64,000 bases of DNA from Mycolicibacterium pulveris (lineage in GTDB: Bacteria > Actinomycetota > Actinomycetes > Mycobacteriales > Mycobacteriaceae), in contig NZ_AP022599.1 of NCBI RefSeq assembly GCF_010725725.1, positions 1,798,001 to 1,862,000 of the forward strand. Direction: 5' to 3'. The translations under genes and the position numbers were made by a program. Below, in pieces: positions 11,801-30,241 of the stretch (the stretch's first letter is position 1; every line of letters starts with the position of its first letter). The notes under the pieces are model-generated. The model had not been told where the DNA came from. It searched no databases and was given only the letters and a program-made list of their open reading frames with translations.

Positions 11801-13368
11801 GAGCGCGGCAACAACAACCCCACCCGATCCCCAACACCGACCCCACGACCAACCAACAACCCCGCCAACCGATCCGAGGCCACATCCAACTCGCGATACG
11901 TCAGCGACCGACCCTCACACGACACCGCCACCGACCCCGGCACCCGCGACACCTGCGCCCCAAACAACCCCACCATCGACCCAGACACCGACGCGGGCGC
12001 CGCAGGCGCGCTCAAGACCTCCCGGTTACCCCACCCCTCGAGCCGAACGCGCTCATCGGTATCCAACACCTCCACCGACGACAACCGCCGACCTGAATCA
12101 GCGACCATCAACCCCAGCACCCGCTCCAAACGCTTGGCGAGTTCGGGGAGGTCGAAACGGGACAACGGCCCACCGCCACCGGATGTGCTGAAGAAGAGTT
12201 GGTCACCGGCGCCGGAGAAGATCAGCCCGAAGTCACCGACTTGACCGGGGTTGGTGAAGGACGCCGATGCCTCCACACCGGCGAAGTCCAGCGTCAGTGC
12301 CGACGGCATGAAGTTGACGCTCACCCGGTGGGCCGGCTGTTCGGTACCGCGGGTTCCGGCTTTGCGTTCGAGGGCGTACACCGGAAACCGCTGATGCTGG
12401 AGGGCTTCTCGGATTCGGGCGTCAACATATGCGCAGAAGTCGGCTACGGTCGAGTCCGGCGCGACCTTCAACACCAGCGGCACGACCCCCGACACCATTC
12501 CGGGGAGTGTCTTGGATTCCGGACGTACTCGCCTGCTGACCGGGAAGTCGAGGACTACCTCTGAATTGGCGCCGCACCAGCCACGCACCAGGAGCGCGCA
12601 CGCAGCGGTGATGACCGATGATCGAGGCAGATTCCACGCCTCGGACAGCTCCTGGATCTGCCGAAGAACAACGGGATCCAATCGCACCGGTGTCGGGGGC
12701 TGATCCGCGTCGTCGTCGTTCGCGGTGGTCTGCGGCAAGCAGGTGGCGTGTTCGGTGTGCGCCGGCAGGTTCTCGGCCCAGTAGGCCTGGTCGACCTCGT
12801 GGTCCGGAGACGCCTCGTAGTCCGATTCGCAGTCAACCAGGTCCTGCAGCGAGCCGAAGAACGCGGGCGGGCACGGGGTGCCGGAAACCATCGCGGCGTA
12901 GACGGTCGCAATCCGATGCGCCAGCAGCGTGATTCCGGTGCCGTCGATGACGATGTGATGAAAGCAGCCGAACAGATAGAACTCGTCGTCCCAGGTCTGG
13001 AAGAGCACGAATTTGAACAGCGGGCCGTCGAGCGGCATCGGCGTGCGTTGGATCTCGCGCGCCATCCGGCGGGCTTCCTGCACCGGATGGCGGGAGTCGG
13101 TCAGATCGTGGAACGCGACGTCGACATCGGGGTCCTCGATCGCCTGTTGCAAGACTTGGCCATCCACCTCGAAGATCGCGGCCCTGGCCGGTTCGGCCTC
13201 CTTCATCACCTGGCGGATGGCCCGTCCCAGCAAGTCACGGTCGATGGCGCCGTCGAACCGCGCCAGCACACCCAACTGCCAGTCGGTGGTGGAGTGGCCG
13301 GTCTCCTGTGCAAGCCAGATGTCGAGTTGTGCGCGCGTCAACTGCAGCGCGTTGCCTTCAAACTTCAT
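8796..13368 (-). CDS. First NRPS, lipoinitiation module (starter C-A-T-E), frameshifted as sequenced
   Basis: This is a single-module synthetase of about 1520 residues. The ATG at 13368 is preceded by GGGGAA. The N-terminal C domain (FHHIVIDG near residue 138) begins the protein without a preceding T domain, as in starter C domains that acylate the first amino acid. The A domain follows at about 12000-10460 with pocket D-F-W-S-V-G-M-V-H (Thr-like). Next come a T domain ([11 protein letters not shown], the form usually paired with epimerization) and an E domain (VHHLAIDG) that ends the protein. The reading frame is broken at 11384-11390 (one extra C), at 11146-11156 (two missing C) and at 10385-10390 (one extra A). 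The net shift is zero, and the intact copy of the A domain at 1-1114 shows the correct bases for the first two sites. These are probably base-calling errors. Confidence 0.85.
10885..11997 (-). repeat. Duplicated adenylation-domain segment, copy 2 (frameshifted)
   Basis: The partner of 1-1114, within the A domain of the first NRPS. The unusual composition extends beyond the repeat on both sides, from about 10390 to about 12140, so this copy sits in a longer foreign-looking block. Three of the base differences from copy 1 are run-length changes in C tracts. Confidence 0.85.
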
Positions 13369-13390
13369 TCGTTCCCCGAACCCAAACGCA

Positions 13391-13621
13391 CTAGTTATCG
13401 GAAGTCCCGCTCGCGGCCAGCCTCTCGCGCAGAGTCTTGGGCCGGATGTCAGGCCAGTTGCGTTCGATGTAGTCAAGACACGACGCGCGGTCCGCTTCGC
13501 CGTACACCACCTGCCAACCGGCAGGCACGTCGGCGAAGGTCGGTCACAGGCTGTGTTGCTCCTCGTTGTTGACCAACACGAAGAAGCTGCCGCTTTCGTC
13601 GTCAAAGGGGTTGCTAGACAC
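13391..13621 (-). pseudogene. mbtH: MbtH-like NRPS accessory protein, in-frame TGA
   Basis: This encodes a 76-residue MbtH-family protein, which binds and activates A domains. It starts at GTG 13621 with GGGAGAG upstream and ends at TAG 13391-13393, 22 nt before the NRPS start. The reading gives SSNPFDDE, then EEQHSL, a stop, PTFADVPAGW and NWPDIRP. Codon 26 is TGA (plus-strand 13544-13546) exactly where the family has the conserved Trp of SLWP. A single C-to-T change at 13544 accounts for it. Everything after the stop is well conserved, so the mutation is recent, or it is a sequencing error. If real, the neighbouring NRPSs would depend on an MbtH from elsewhere, such as a mycobactin locus. 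Confidence 0.85.
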
Positions 13622-13703
13622 CCAGGCTCTCCCGATCAACTAATTGACGCTTCTGCAAGATCTCGTAAACCATACTTCGCAGCCGGAACGCTGTCACGGG
13701 GTT
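13621..13703 (-). repeat. Duplicated promoter block, mbtH copy
   Basis: The block contains ACTAATTGACGCTTCTG (17 identical bases starting near 13639) and, further upstream of mbtH, CTGTCACGGGGTT (13691-13703). Both recur in the same order and at nearly the same spacing at 26201-26285, upstream of the PKS genes. It probably carries the promoter of the mbtH-NRPS operon. The start of mbtH lies 82 nt from the far end of the block. Confidence 0.7.
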
Positions 13704-13988
13704 CGGAGTTAACCCAGTCACGTGCAGTTACGTTTCCGCGGGTTAACTTGCGGTATCGGTCTTTTGAGCGCAACGCTTAGTTTTGCACCCGTTACCGACG
13801 GTAATGCGTAAAAGTCAGCACATTGCATTCAATTTGCTGAAACCGCCAACGGGCGCTTCGCCCCACACCCGCGAGAACCCACGTCTGGATGCCGGCACCA
13901 ACTCCCAGCGCGTCCGGCCGCACGGCCCCGACCGCTCCCACCGTGCGGTGCGGGCGACTTGTGGAAAGGGTTGCGGCCTAATTTATTT
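13622..13988. other. Intergenic region upstream of mbtH-NRPS genes
   Basis: This 367-bp stretch is without a gene, between the methyltransferase stop and the mbtH start, and is more AT-rich than its surroundings. Its mbtH-proximal 80 bp are duplicated upstream of the PKS genes. A copy of the recurring 14-bp element lies at 13645-13658. A separate 13-bp perfect inverted repeat, TTACCGACGGTAA, lies at about 13792-13804. No convincing ORF or RNA gene was seen. Confidence 0.6.
13645..13658. promoter_or_regulatory. Recurring palindromic element, site 1
   Basis: TGACGCTTCTGCAA; the left arm matches TNACG and the right arm is degenerate. It lies 24 nt upstream of the mbtH start codon. Confidence 0.5.
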
Positions 13989-14867
13989 CTAGGAGGACCC
14001 CGCGGTACGTAATTGCGATCGCAATATTCGGTACTCCAACAAGCCCGCCCGTAACTGTTCGTAGATGGCCGACCCGGGTAACGCGAGAAAGTTCGCGACA
14101 CGCGCGTTTCCGTCGCCATAAACCTGCGCCCAGTTGCTGCTCGCTTGGTCGCGTGAGGCCAACACATTAGCGGTGATATCGCGGTCGCTTTCGGTGACAA
14201 AACCCAGCGATGCCAAACGCATCCTGACGTAATCCCAGTCGTCCGGGCTCAGGAAGTCGGTGTGCAAGAACCATGCGCCGGAACGGCAGATTCTGCGTAC
14301 CTCGTTCAGGAACTTCGGCAGGTTTCCATAAGAATGCGACGACTCCACATTCAGGACTGCGTCGCAGAACTCATCAGGCAGGGGCAGATTCAGCGCATCG
14401 CCGACCTTGAAATCGATCGCATGCTTGGCATGAGCCTTATTGCAGAAGGCGATCGCTTCGGAGGACATATCAATGCCGATGACCTCACCGTCGAATTTCT
14501 CCGCCACCAGTGCCGAGTTCCCACCTCGACCGCAACCGATCTCGACAATGGTGCGGTTATTGAGGTCAACGGGACCGACAACCTCCAACACCAGTCGGAC
14601 CGAGTTGGCATTGAAAGTGCCGTCGCGAATATCGAAGACGGACTCGTTGTTCGCATCCGTCGGAAGGTATCCGTAGTTGAGGAAGAACGATGAATCGGCC
14701 ACTCCGACTTCTTCCAGGCGGCGACTGAGCTTGTTGTAGAAGCTGCGCCATCCGCCGGCGGTCGTCGAAAGCAGGTCATCGGCAAGGTACGCCGACATCG
14801 CCACTTGTGAATCGTCCTCGGATTCGACTTGCACCGAAGGTTCGCCAGGACGTTCCATCGCCGTCAT
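13989..14867 (-). CDS. Class I SAM-dependent methyltransferase next to the PKS
   Basis: This 292-residue protein starts at ATG 14867, 28 nt after the PKS stop, with GGAG 9 nt upstream, so it is probably co-transcribed with the PKS. The SAM-binding glycine motif VEIGCGRGGNSALVAEKF is near residue 110, followed by VIGIDMSSEAI, and a post-core VNVESSHSYG. The FFLNYGY stretch before the core resembles the FINWAYEEDP region of Rv2952-type lipid methyltransferases. Methylation of the PKS-derived acyl chain is a reasonable guess from position, but the substrate cannot be read from the sequence. Confidence 0.85.
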   Translation of the reverse strand: MTAMERPGEPSVQVESEDDSQVAMSAYLADDLLSTTAGGWRSFYNKLSRRLEEVGVADSSFFLNYGYLPTDANNESVFDIRDGTFNANSVRLVLEVVGPVDLNNRTIVEIGCGRGGNSALVAEKFDGEVIGIDMSSEAIAFCNKAHAKHAIDFKVGDALNLPLPDEFCDAVLNVESSHSYGNLPKFLNEVRRICRSGAWFLHTDFLSPDDWDYVRMRLASLGFVTESDRDITANVLASRDQASSNWAQVYGDGNARVANFLALPGSAIYEQLRAGLLEYRILRSQLRTAGSS

Positions 14868-14895
14868 AGCACCCAACTCCGCATGGATTCTCCGA

Positions 14896-25910
<11,015 letters not shown>

Positions 25911-25914
<4 letters not shown>

Positions 25915-26003
25915 TTCCGATCACCGCCGGTGAGCGTGTTTTCGCGGTCAGGGTCCACGGCGATGCTCGTCGGTACCCGCTCCATCAGATCTGCGATGGT
26001 CAT
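25911..26003 (-). CDS. 30-codon ORF coupled to the PKS start
   Basis: This is a tiny ORF (N-terminus MTIADLMERVP, C-terminus TGGDRK) whose TGA overlaps the PKS ATG in an ATGA arrangement. Its own start overlaps the stop of another tiny ORF by one base. No family is recognised. It may be a leader that couples translation into the PKS, or a relic of a longer gene. The coupling geometry is visible; any function is unknown. Confidence 0.4.
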
Positions 26004-26107
26004 CACGGGGTCGTCCTCTCTACAGGGGTTTTCCGAAGGGTGTCGGCGCGGGTGAAGGTGTGCGGGCGTGCGCGCATCAGCTGCAGCGCGCTGTCGATAA
26101 GGCCCAT
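26003..26107 (-). CDS. 34-codon ORF upstream of the PKS leader ORF
   Basis: This small ORF begins MGLIDSALQLMRARP with a good ribosome-binding site (GAGG, 5 nt before ATG 26107). Its TGA shares one base with the next ATG (TGATG). It has no recognisable domain. It may be a small leader peptide or a gene remnant; its place in a start-stop chain leading into the PKS is the only positive evidence for translation. Confidence 0.35.
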   Translation of the reverse strand: MGLIDSALQLMRARPHTFTRADTLRKTPVERTTP

Positions 26108-26129
26108 CCGATCCTCGAACCCGGGTGCT

Positions 26130-26201
26130 CTAGTTCCATGTGTCCGCGATGGTCCGCGACAGGCTGCGTGGTTTTTCGTCGGCAAATGGGTAGCTACTCA
26201 A
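26130..26201 (-). pseudogene. Degenerate mbtH remnant upstream of the PKS
   Basis: The region starts at TTG 26201, in the same position within a duplicated promoter block as the GTG of mbtH. It reads SSYPFADE, like the MbtH N-terminus SSNPFDDE, then RSLSRTIADTW, which recalls HSLWPTFADVPAGW after an internal deletion, and stops at TAG 26130-26132. It looks like the collapsed 5' end of a second mbtH. The match is short, so it rests mainly on the colinear upstream similarity. Confidence 0.5.
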
Positions 26202-26285
26202 CCCGGGTCTCTCCAGCTCCACTAATTGACGCTTCTGTCAGAATCTGTAACCTTACTGCTCCGGCGCGGACCCTGTCACGGGGTT
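26201..26285 (-). repeat. Duplicated promoter block, PKS copy
   Basis: This is the counterpart of 13621-13703. It shares the 17-base core starting at 26221 and the 13-base CTGTCACGGGGTT at 26273-26285, with about the same spacing (84 versus 82 nt to the start codon). It probably drives the small ORFs, the PKS and the methyltransferase. Its far end runs into the last codons of the neighbouring glycosyltransferase. Confidence 0.65.
26227..26240. promoter_or_regulatory. Recurring palindromic element, site 2
   Basis: TGACGCTTCTGTCA, a TGAC-N6-GTCA palindrome inside the duplicated promoter block upstream of the PKS genes. Confidence 0.55.
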
Positions 26286-27568
26286 GGCCGCGAACCCTTC
26301 AGCGAATGCCGGCGGCGGTGTGCGAGGTCCTCCAATCGATCGGCGGCGGCCGCTGCGCTCTGCGCCGGCGAGGTGATGCGAGTGGCCAGCTCACGGGCCC
26401 GTGCGACGTACTCCGGCGCGAGGATGCGGCGCAGATCTGCCACCAGGGATTCCTCGGTGGCGGTCGAGAAGCGTCGGGCGGTGCCCACCTTCAGGCGTTT
26501 GACCGCGGCTCCGTAGACCGCGTGAACCATGTCCCAGTAGAGGATCAGCTGAGGAACGCCGGCGCGCATCACAATCGGTGTGGTGCTCGAGCCGCCGTGG
26601 TGCACGACCGCGCGGCAAGCCGGGAAGACGGTCGAGTAGTTCAGCGTGCCGACGACCTTGACGTGATCGAACTCGGGGACATCCGCGAAGTCGGTCCCGG
26701 CGGCGCCGATCAACGCTCGCTCGCCGAGCCGCGCACAGGCTGAGGCGATCATGGCCAACGTGTCGCGCGGGGACTCGACCGGAATGCTGCCGAACCCGAA
26801 GAAGATCGGCGGCGTTCCCGCCGCGATCCATGACGCGACCTCGTCGTCGGCGTCGGTGGACAACTCGAGCGTGAGCGTGCCGACGAAGGGGCGCTGGTCC
26901 GCGAACTCCGACCATTCGGCGGCCAGCCCGGGGAAACAGGCCTCGTCGTAGGCCTGGATCTCCAGCGAGCCGCGTTCGGTGATCCGCCGCGGCGCGGAGC
27001 CTTTCACCGCAGGCAGGCCCAGTTCGCGGCGTTGGGCGTGCTCGACCTTCTTCATCACTCGCCAGGACAGCCACCAGAAGGCGGCCACCGCCGATCGCCG
27101 CATTCTCGCCGGCAGAAACCTCAGGACCTGGGCGTTGGGGCGCAGCGGGAAGTAGTGCAGCGTCGCCAGCGGGATGTCGTAGTACTCGGCGACGTTGGCC
27201 GCAGCGTCCTCGAAGTTGATGCCGGTGAAGATCAGGTCGGCCCCGTCGGCGATCGACCTCAGGGTCGTGCTCATTTCCTGCCAGCCCCGTAGCAGGGGGG
27301 CACCGATCTCGACCCGCGCCCTGATCATCGTCCGGAGCTTCCAGGGGGCGCCGAAGAAGCAGGTCCAAAAGTCGCGGTGGGCGTCGAGGATCGAGCGTGA
27401 GTTCGGGCCGAATCCGACGGCCTTGAGCCCCGCCGCCTCGGCGAAACTCACCAGGTCGGGCGGCACGGCCATCCACACCTCGTGGCCTCGTCCCACAAGT
27501 TCGCGTCCGACGGCGGCATTGGGTTCGACGTCGCCACGACTTCCCCAGCTCGCCAGCACAAATTTCAT
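26276..27568 (-). CDS. GPL-type glycosyltransferase (GT1/GT28 fold)
   Basis: This 430-residue cytosolic enzyme of the Gtf type transfers a sugar from an activated nucleotide donor to the lipopeptide or a growing glycan. The N-terminus MKFVLASWGSRGDVEP is the family signature. The donor-binding region VVHHGGSSTTP is near residue 323, with Ser in place of the usual Gly. The following PDQ motif of its paralogs is replaced by YWDMVHA, so its donor may differ. It lies 15 nt downstream of a methyltransferase gene on the same strand. Confidence 0.9.
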   Translation of the reverse strand: MKFVLASWGSRGDVEPNAAVGRELVGRGHEVWMAVPPDLVSFAEAAGLKAVGFGPNSRSILDAHRDFWTCFFGAPWKLRTMIRARVEIGAPLLRGWQEMSTTLRSIADGADLIFTGINFEDAAANVAEYYDIPLATLHYFPLRPNAQVLRFLPARMRRSAVAAFWWLSWRVMKKVEHAQRRELGLPAVKGSAPRRITERGSLEIQAYDEACFPGLAAEWSEFADQRPFVGTLTLELSTDADDEVASWIAAGTPPIFFGFGSIPVESPRDTLAMIASACARLGERALIGAAGTDFADVPEFDHVKVVGTLNYSTVFPACRAVVHHGGSSTTPIVMRAGVPQLILYWDMVHAVYGAAVKRLKVGTARRFSTATEESLVADLRRILAPEYVARARELATRITSPAQSAAAAADRLEDLAHRRRHSLKGSRPTP

Positions 27569-27583
27569 CGCAGGCCTAGGCCG

Positions 27584-28339
27584 TTACTTCGGGGAGGCGG
27601 TGCTGGCAGCGAGGAATTCGTTCAGATATCGGGCCGGCTTCAGGTTGAGCAGACGTCTGCGGTCGGCCTTGAGGTCTGCGTAGGTGAGCGCCTCGATCTC
27701 CTCCACCGAATACGACAGCGTCGATTCCGGAGACCCCTTCCGGAGGAACCCGACGCCCTGATCGCACTTGAGCACCCCCACCAAGAGATCGGGCCGGGTG
27801 CTGCGCAGTTGGACGATCGCCTTCCACACATCGCCGTTCCAGATCCCGATCAGCAGCGGCCCCTTCTGCTGGGCCATGAACTCCTCCCAGGAATCCGCCC
27901 GGCGACCGGCCAGCTCGAACGGCGGGTTGCAGTCGTGCAGGAAGATGACGCCGTCGTCCTTCAGGTAGCGCACGGTGTTTTCGACGTCGCGCACCACCTG
28001 CTCGTAAGTGTGCAGGCCGTCGATCAGCGCGACGTCCACGGGATGCCGTTCGAGCAGGGCGGTTTCGTTCGCGAAGAAGGCGTCGCTGGTCGTTTCGAAG
28101 TAGCGAGTGACGCGGCCCTTGGCGTCGGCGCGTTCGCGGACGCGGTCGGTGAGCCTGAAGGCCGGGTCGACCGCGATCTTCACATCGGCGCTGATCCGCT
28201 GGAACGCCTGTCCGCGTGAAACGCCGATCTCCAGATAGACAGGCTCCGACCGCATCGCGAGCGCCCGTTGCACGGCCCTGATCCGGTTCATCCCCGGCAG
28301 CGCGTCCGCGAACGCCACCAGCCCGTCGTTGAAGCCCAC
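27584..28339 (-). CDS. Class I SAM-dependent methyltransferase (Methyltransf_24-like)
   Basis: A protein of about 251 residues. YLEIGVSRGQAF forms the SAM-binding loop, DVALIDGLHTYEQV a later acidic motif, and FLHDCNPP follows. A start at GTG 28339 with GGCAGGA upstream is preferred. The longer reading from 28447 would overlap the start of the divergent DUF2505 gene and the intergenic palindromic element. The gene is co-directional with, and just upstream of, a glycosyltransferase, so it may methylate a sugar hydroxyl. The substrate is not readable. Confidence 0.75.
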   Translation of the reverse strand: MGFNDGLVAFADALPGMNRIRAVQRALAMRSEPVYLEIGVSRGQAFQRISADVKIAVDPAFRLTDRVRERADAKGRVTRYFETTSDAFFANETALLERHPVDVALIDGLHTYEQVVRDVENTVRYLKDDGVIFLHDCNPPFELAGRRADSWEEFMAQQKGPLLIGIWNGDVWKAIVQLRSTRPDLLVGVLKCDQGVGFLRKGSPESTLSYSVEEIEALTYADLKADRRRLLNLKPARYLNEFLAASTASPK

Positions 28340-28368
28340 GCGACGATCCTGCCCACAAAGGAATTTAT

Positions 28369-28382
28369 TGACAAGGGGGTAA
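28369..28382. promoter_or_regulatory. Recurring palindromic element, site 3 (weak)
   Basis: TGACAAGGGGGTAA, between the divergent methyltransferase and DUF2505 genes. It fits the pattern loosely. Confidence 0.35.
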
Positions 28383-28438
28383 ATCCGCAGGCTGAAAACT
28401 GTCCGCGTCCGTCTGGGCTGCGGTAAGAATGGTCTGCT

Positions 28439-28945
28439 ATGTCGCATTCCTTCGACATCGTGACCGAATCACCTGTCAGCGTTGAGCAAATCCATGCTGC
28501 GTTCGGCCGCGAGGACTACTGGCAGGCCCGCCTGGCCGACGGCGTCGGGACCACGCTGGATCTGCTTCGCGTCGACGACGACGGCGCGGTGAACGTGAGC
28601 ATCACCCAACACCTGGGTCGCCAGGTGCTGCCGGGCGTGGTCGCCAAAGTGGTTCCCGCGGATCTGAAGCTCCGGTACCGCGAGACCTGGCGGCCCGTCG
28701 GTGACGGCAGCATGCGCGGGGTGGCCGAGGCCTCGGCGTCGGGCGGGTTGGGATCCAGCCGTGCCGAGAACTGGCTGGCCCCGTCCGGCGGCGCGTCGCA
28801 ACTGCGCTCCGCGGTCAGGGTCGATGTCAAGATCCCATTGATGGGACGCCAACTGGAGAAGGCGATCGGCAGCAGCCTGGCCGACAGCATCCCCGCGGTG
28901 CTGCGCTTCACCACCACGTGGATCGAACGCACATGCATGAGCTAG
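28439..28945 (+). CDS. DUF2505-family protein
   Basis: A 168-residue protein beginning MSHSFDIVTESPVSVEQIHAAF, of the actinobacterial DUF2505 family, which probably has an SRPBCC/START-like lipid-binding fold. It has no membrane segment or signal peptide. The 3' end overlaps the start of the following membrane-anchored methyltransferase, so the two are probably co-expressed. Its role in this locus is unknown. The family is also found outside such loci. Confidence 0.8.
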   Translation: MSHSFDIVTESPVSVEQIHAAFGREDYWQARLADGVGTTLDLLRVDDDGAVNVSITQHLGRQVLPGVVAKVVPADLKLRYRETWRPVGDGSMRGVAEASASGGLGSSRAENWLAPSGGASQLRSAVRVDVKIPLMGRQLEKAIGSSLADSIPAVLRFTTTWIERTCMS

Positions 28946-30078
28946 GGCCGGTGCGATCGGCCGCAGAATCGGAAAGCGGGCAGGTGGGCACGGTAAACAG
29001 GCTCGCTGCGGACCGGACCACGATTCACAAGATCTGGAAAGCGTTTCTGGTCGGGATCGCGGTCGCCCTGGCCATCGCCTGCTACTTCGTGCCGGTCCTG
29101 CTCGTGGTGATCGGCGTGGCCATCCTGTCCGTTCTGATCGGGCGACTCGTGTACCGGGCCCGCGGCCGCTATGTCCCGACCCAGTACAGCAAGGACATCA
29201 GCGAATACGACGAGGAATATCGCACCTTCATCGAGAACTCGCTTTCGGACCTGCGCCGGCGCAGGATTCGCGGACACACGCTGCTGTGGGAGGCCTCGCG
29301 CCTGCCCAATCCACATGACGACGGCCGTGACGAGCTCCTGCTCGATCTGGGGGTGTGGATCGGCTGGTCGACCAGGCTGACGTCGGACTTCTGCGGGCGC
29401 AAGGTGTATGGCTTCGACACCTTCGAAGGCCTTGTCGAGGATTGGCTGATCGAAGGTCAACAGCTGATCAAGCGGGGCACCTTCGCACTGTCAGATCCGT
29501 TCGCGAAACGTGTGATGCGCGATACCCGGGTGAGCATGCAGGACGGCAAGCCCGTCGCGCTCGGCCGCCGAGTGGAGTTCATTCGGGGTAGCACCTATGA
29601 CACATTGGAGCCGTTCCTGGCCGACCGGCCGACCGCGCCCATCAGGCTCTTCCACATGGATCTGGATTCCTACGAAAGTTGCCTGCACGCACTGGAGACG
29701 TGCAAGGACCGTTTCGTGGAGGGGTCGATCCTGGTCTTCGACGAATACCTGATCACCAACAGCGAGATGCGGGCGTTCTATGAGTTTCAGAAACGTTACG
29801 GCCTGCAGTGGCGCTACCGGGCGTGGGGTCTGGAGATCTGGGAGATGAACTTCGCGATGGTGACCGCGCGTTGGAAGCGCCTGGTCTACTACCTGGGCAC
29901 CATCGCCCTCTATTGGCTTGATGGCCGCTTTCTGTGGAAGTTCTTCCGGCCGCGGTTCTGGCGGTTTTGGCTGGGCGCCCCGCTCGGCGACATTCTCTTC
30001 TTGCTCGGGGCCGCGGGGCAACGGCAGTCGGTCAGCCTCGAAATCACCGGGCTCGGAAAGCTCGCACGGAATCCTTAG
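28933..30078 (+). CDS. Membrane-anchored TylF-like O-methyltransferase
   Basis: A protein of about 381 residues. A hydrophobic segment pair near residues 35-75 is followed by a TylF/MycF-type catalytic domain. LLLDLGVWIGWST replaces the usual glycine-rich loop, VYGFDTFEGL follows, and MDLDSYES supplies the metal-binding acidic pair, with VFDEYL further on. The C-terminus has further hydrophobic patches. ATG 28933 overlaps the DUF2505 gene; GTG 28918 is an alternative. TylF-family enzymes in GPL loci methylate rhamnose hydroxyls. The membrane anchor is unusual for that group and suggests action on a membrane-bound glycolipid. Confidence 0.75.
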   Translation: MHELGPVRSAAESESGQVGTVNRLAADRTTIHKIWKAFLVGIAVALAIACYFVPVLLVVIGVAILSVLIGRLVYRARGRYVPTQYSKDISEYDEEYRTFIENSLSDLRRRRIRGHTLLWEASRLPNPHDDGRDELLLDLGVWIGWSTRLTSDFCGRKVYGFDTFEGLVEDWLIEGQQLIKRGTFALSDPFAKRVMRDTRVSMQDGKPVALGRRVEFIRGSTYDTLEPFLADRPTAPIRLFHMDLDSYESCLHALETCKDRFVEGSILVFDEYLITNSEMRAFYEFQKRYGLQWRYRAWGLEIWEMNFAMVTARWKRLVYYLGTIALYWLDGRFLWKFFRPRFWRFWLGAPLGDILFLLGAAGQRQSVSLEITGLGKLARNP

Positions 30079-30187
30079 CGCTGTCCTTTTGACTGTTCAA
30101 CTCTGGAGCAGATCCACCGACGACGGCGACGCCGCACCGCGGCGACATGGGGCCTGGGTTGAAACCGCTCTAGCGGGTGCGACCGGG

Positions 30188-30221
30188 TGTAAGAATGCCT
30201 CGACTCAATTGACGTATCCGT
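30188..30221 (+). repeat. Direct repeat, left copy, upstream of AcylT3-SGNH gene
   Basis: 34 bp, of which 29 are identical by eye to 32466-32499. The two copies flank the acyltransferase gene in the same orientation. Each includes one recurring palindromic element. Confidence 0.7.
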
Positions 30222-30223
30222 AG
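30210..30223. promoter_or_regulatory. Recurring palindromic element, site 4
   Basis: TGACGTATCCGTAG, 19 nt upstream of the TTG start of the acyltransferase gene. Confidence 0.45.
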
Positions 30224-30241
30224 AACGCGTAGGCAGGTGTC

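Noticed and set aside
13792..13804. TTACCGACGGTAA as another copy of the recurring element
   Set aside because: Its arm spacing is one base shorter than that of the 15 listed sites, so it was kept as a separate inverted repeat.
28340..28447. Longer N-terminus for the methyltransferase at 27584
   Set aside because: It would overlap the divergent DUF2505 start and a palindromic element. GTG 28339 has its own ribosome-binding site.
30209..30240. TTGACG elements read as sigma-A -35 boxes
   Set aside because: No TANNNT-like -10 lies 16-18 nt downstream at most sites, and the motif is palindromic and equally common on either side relative to the genes.
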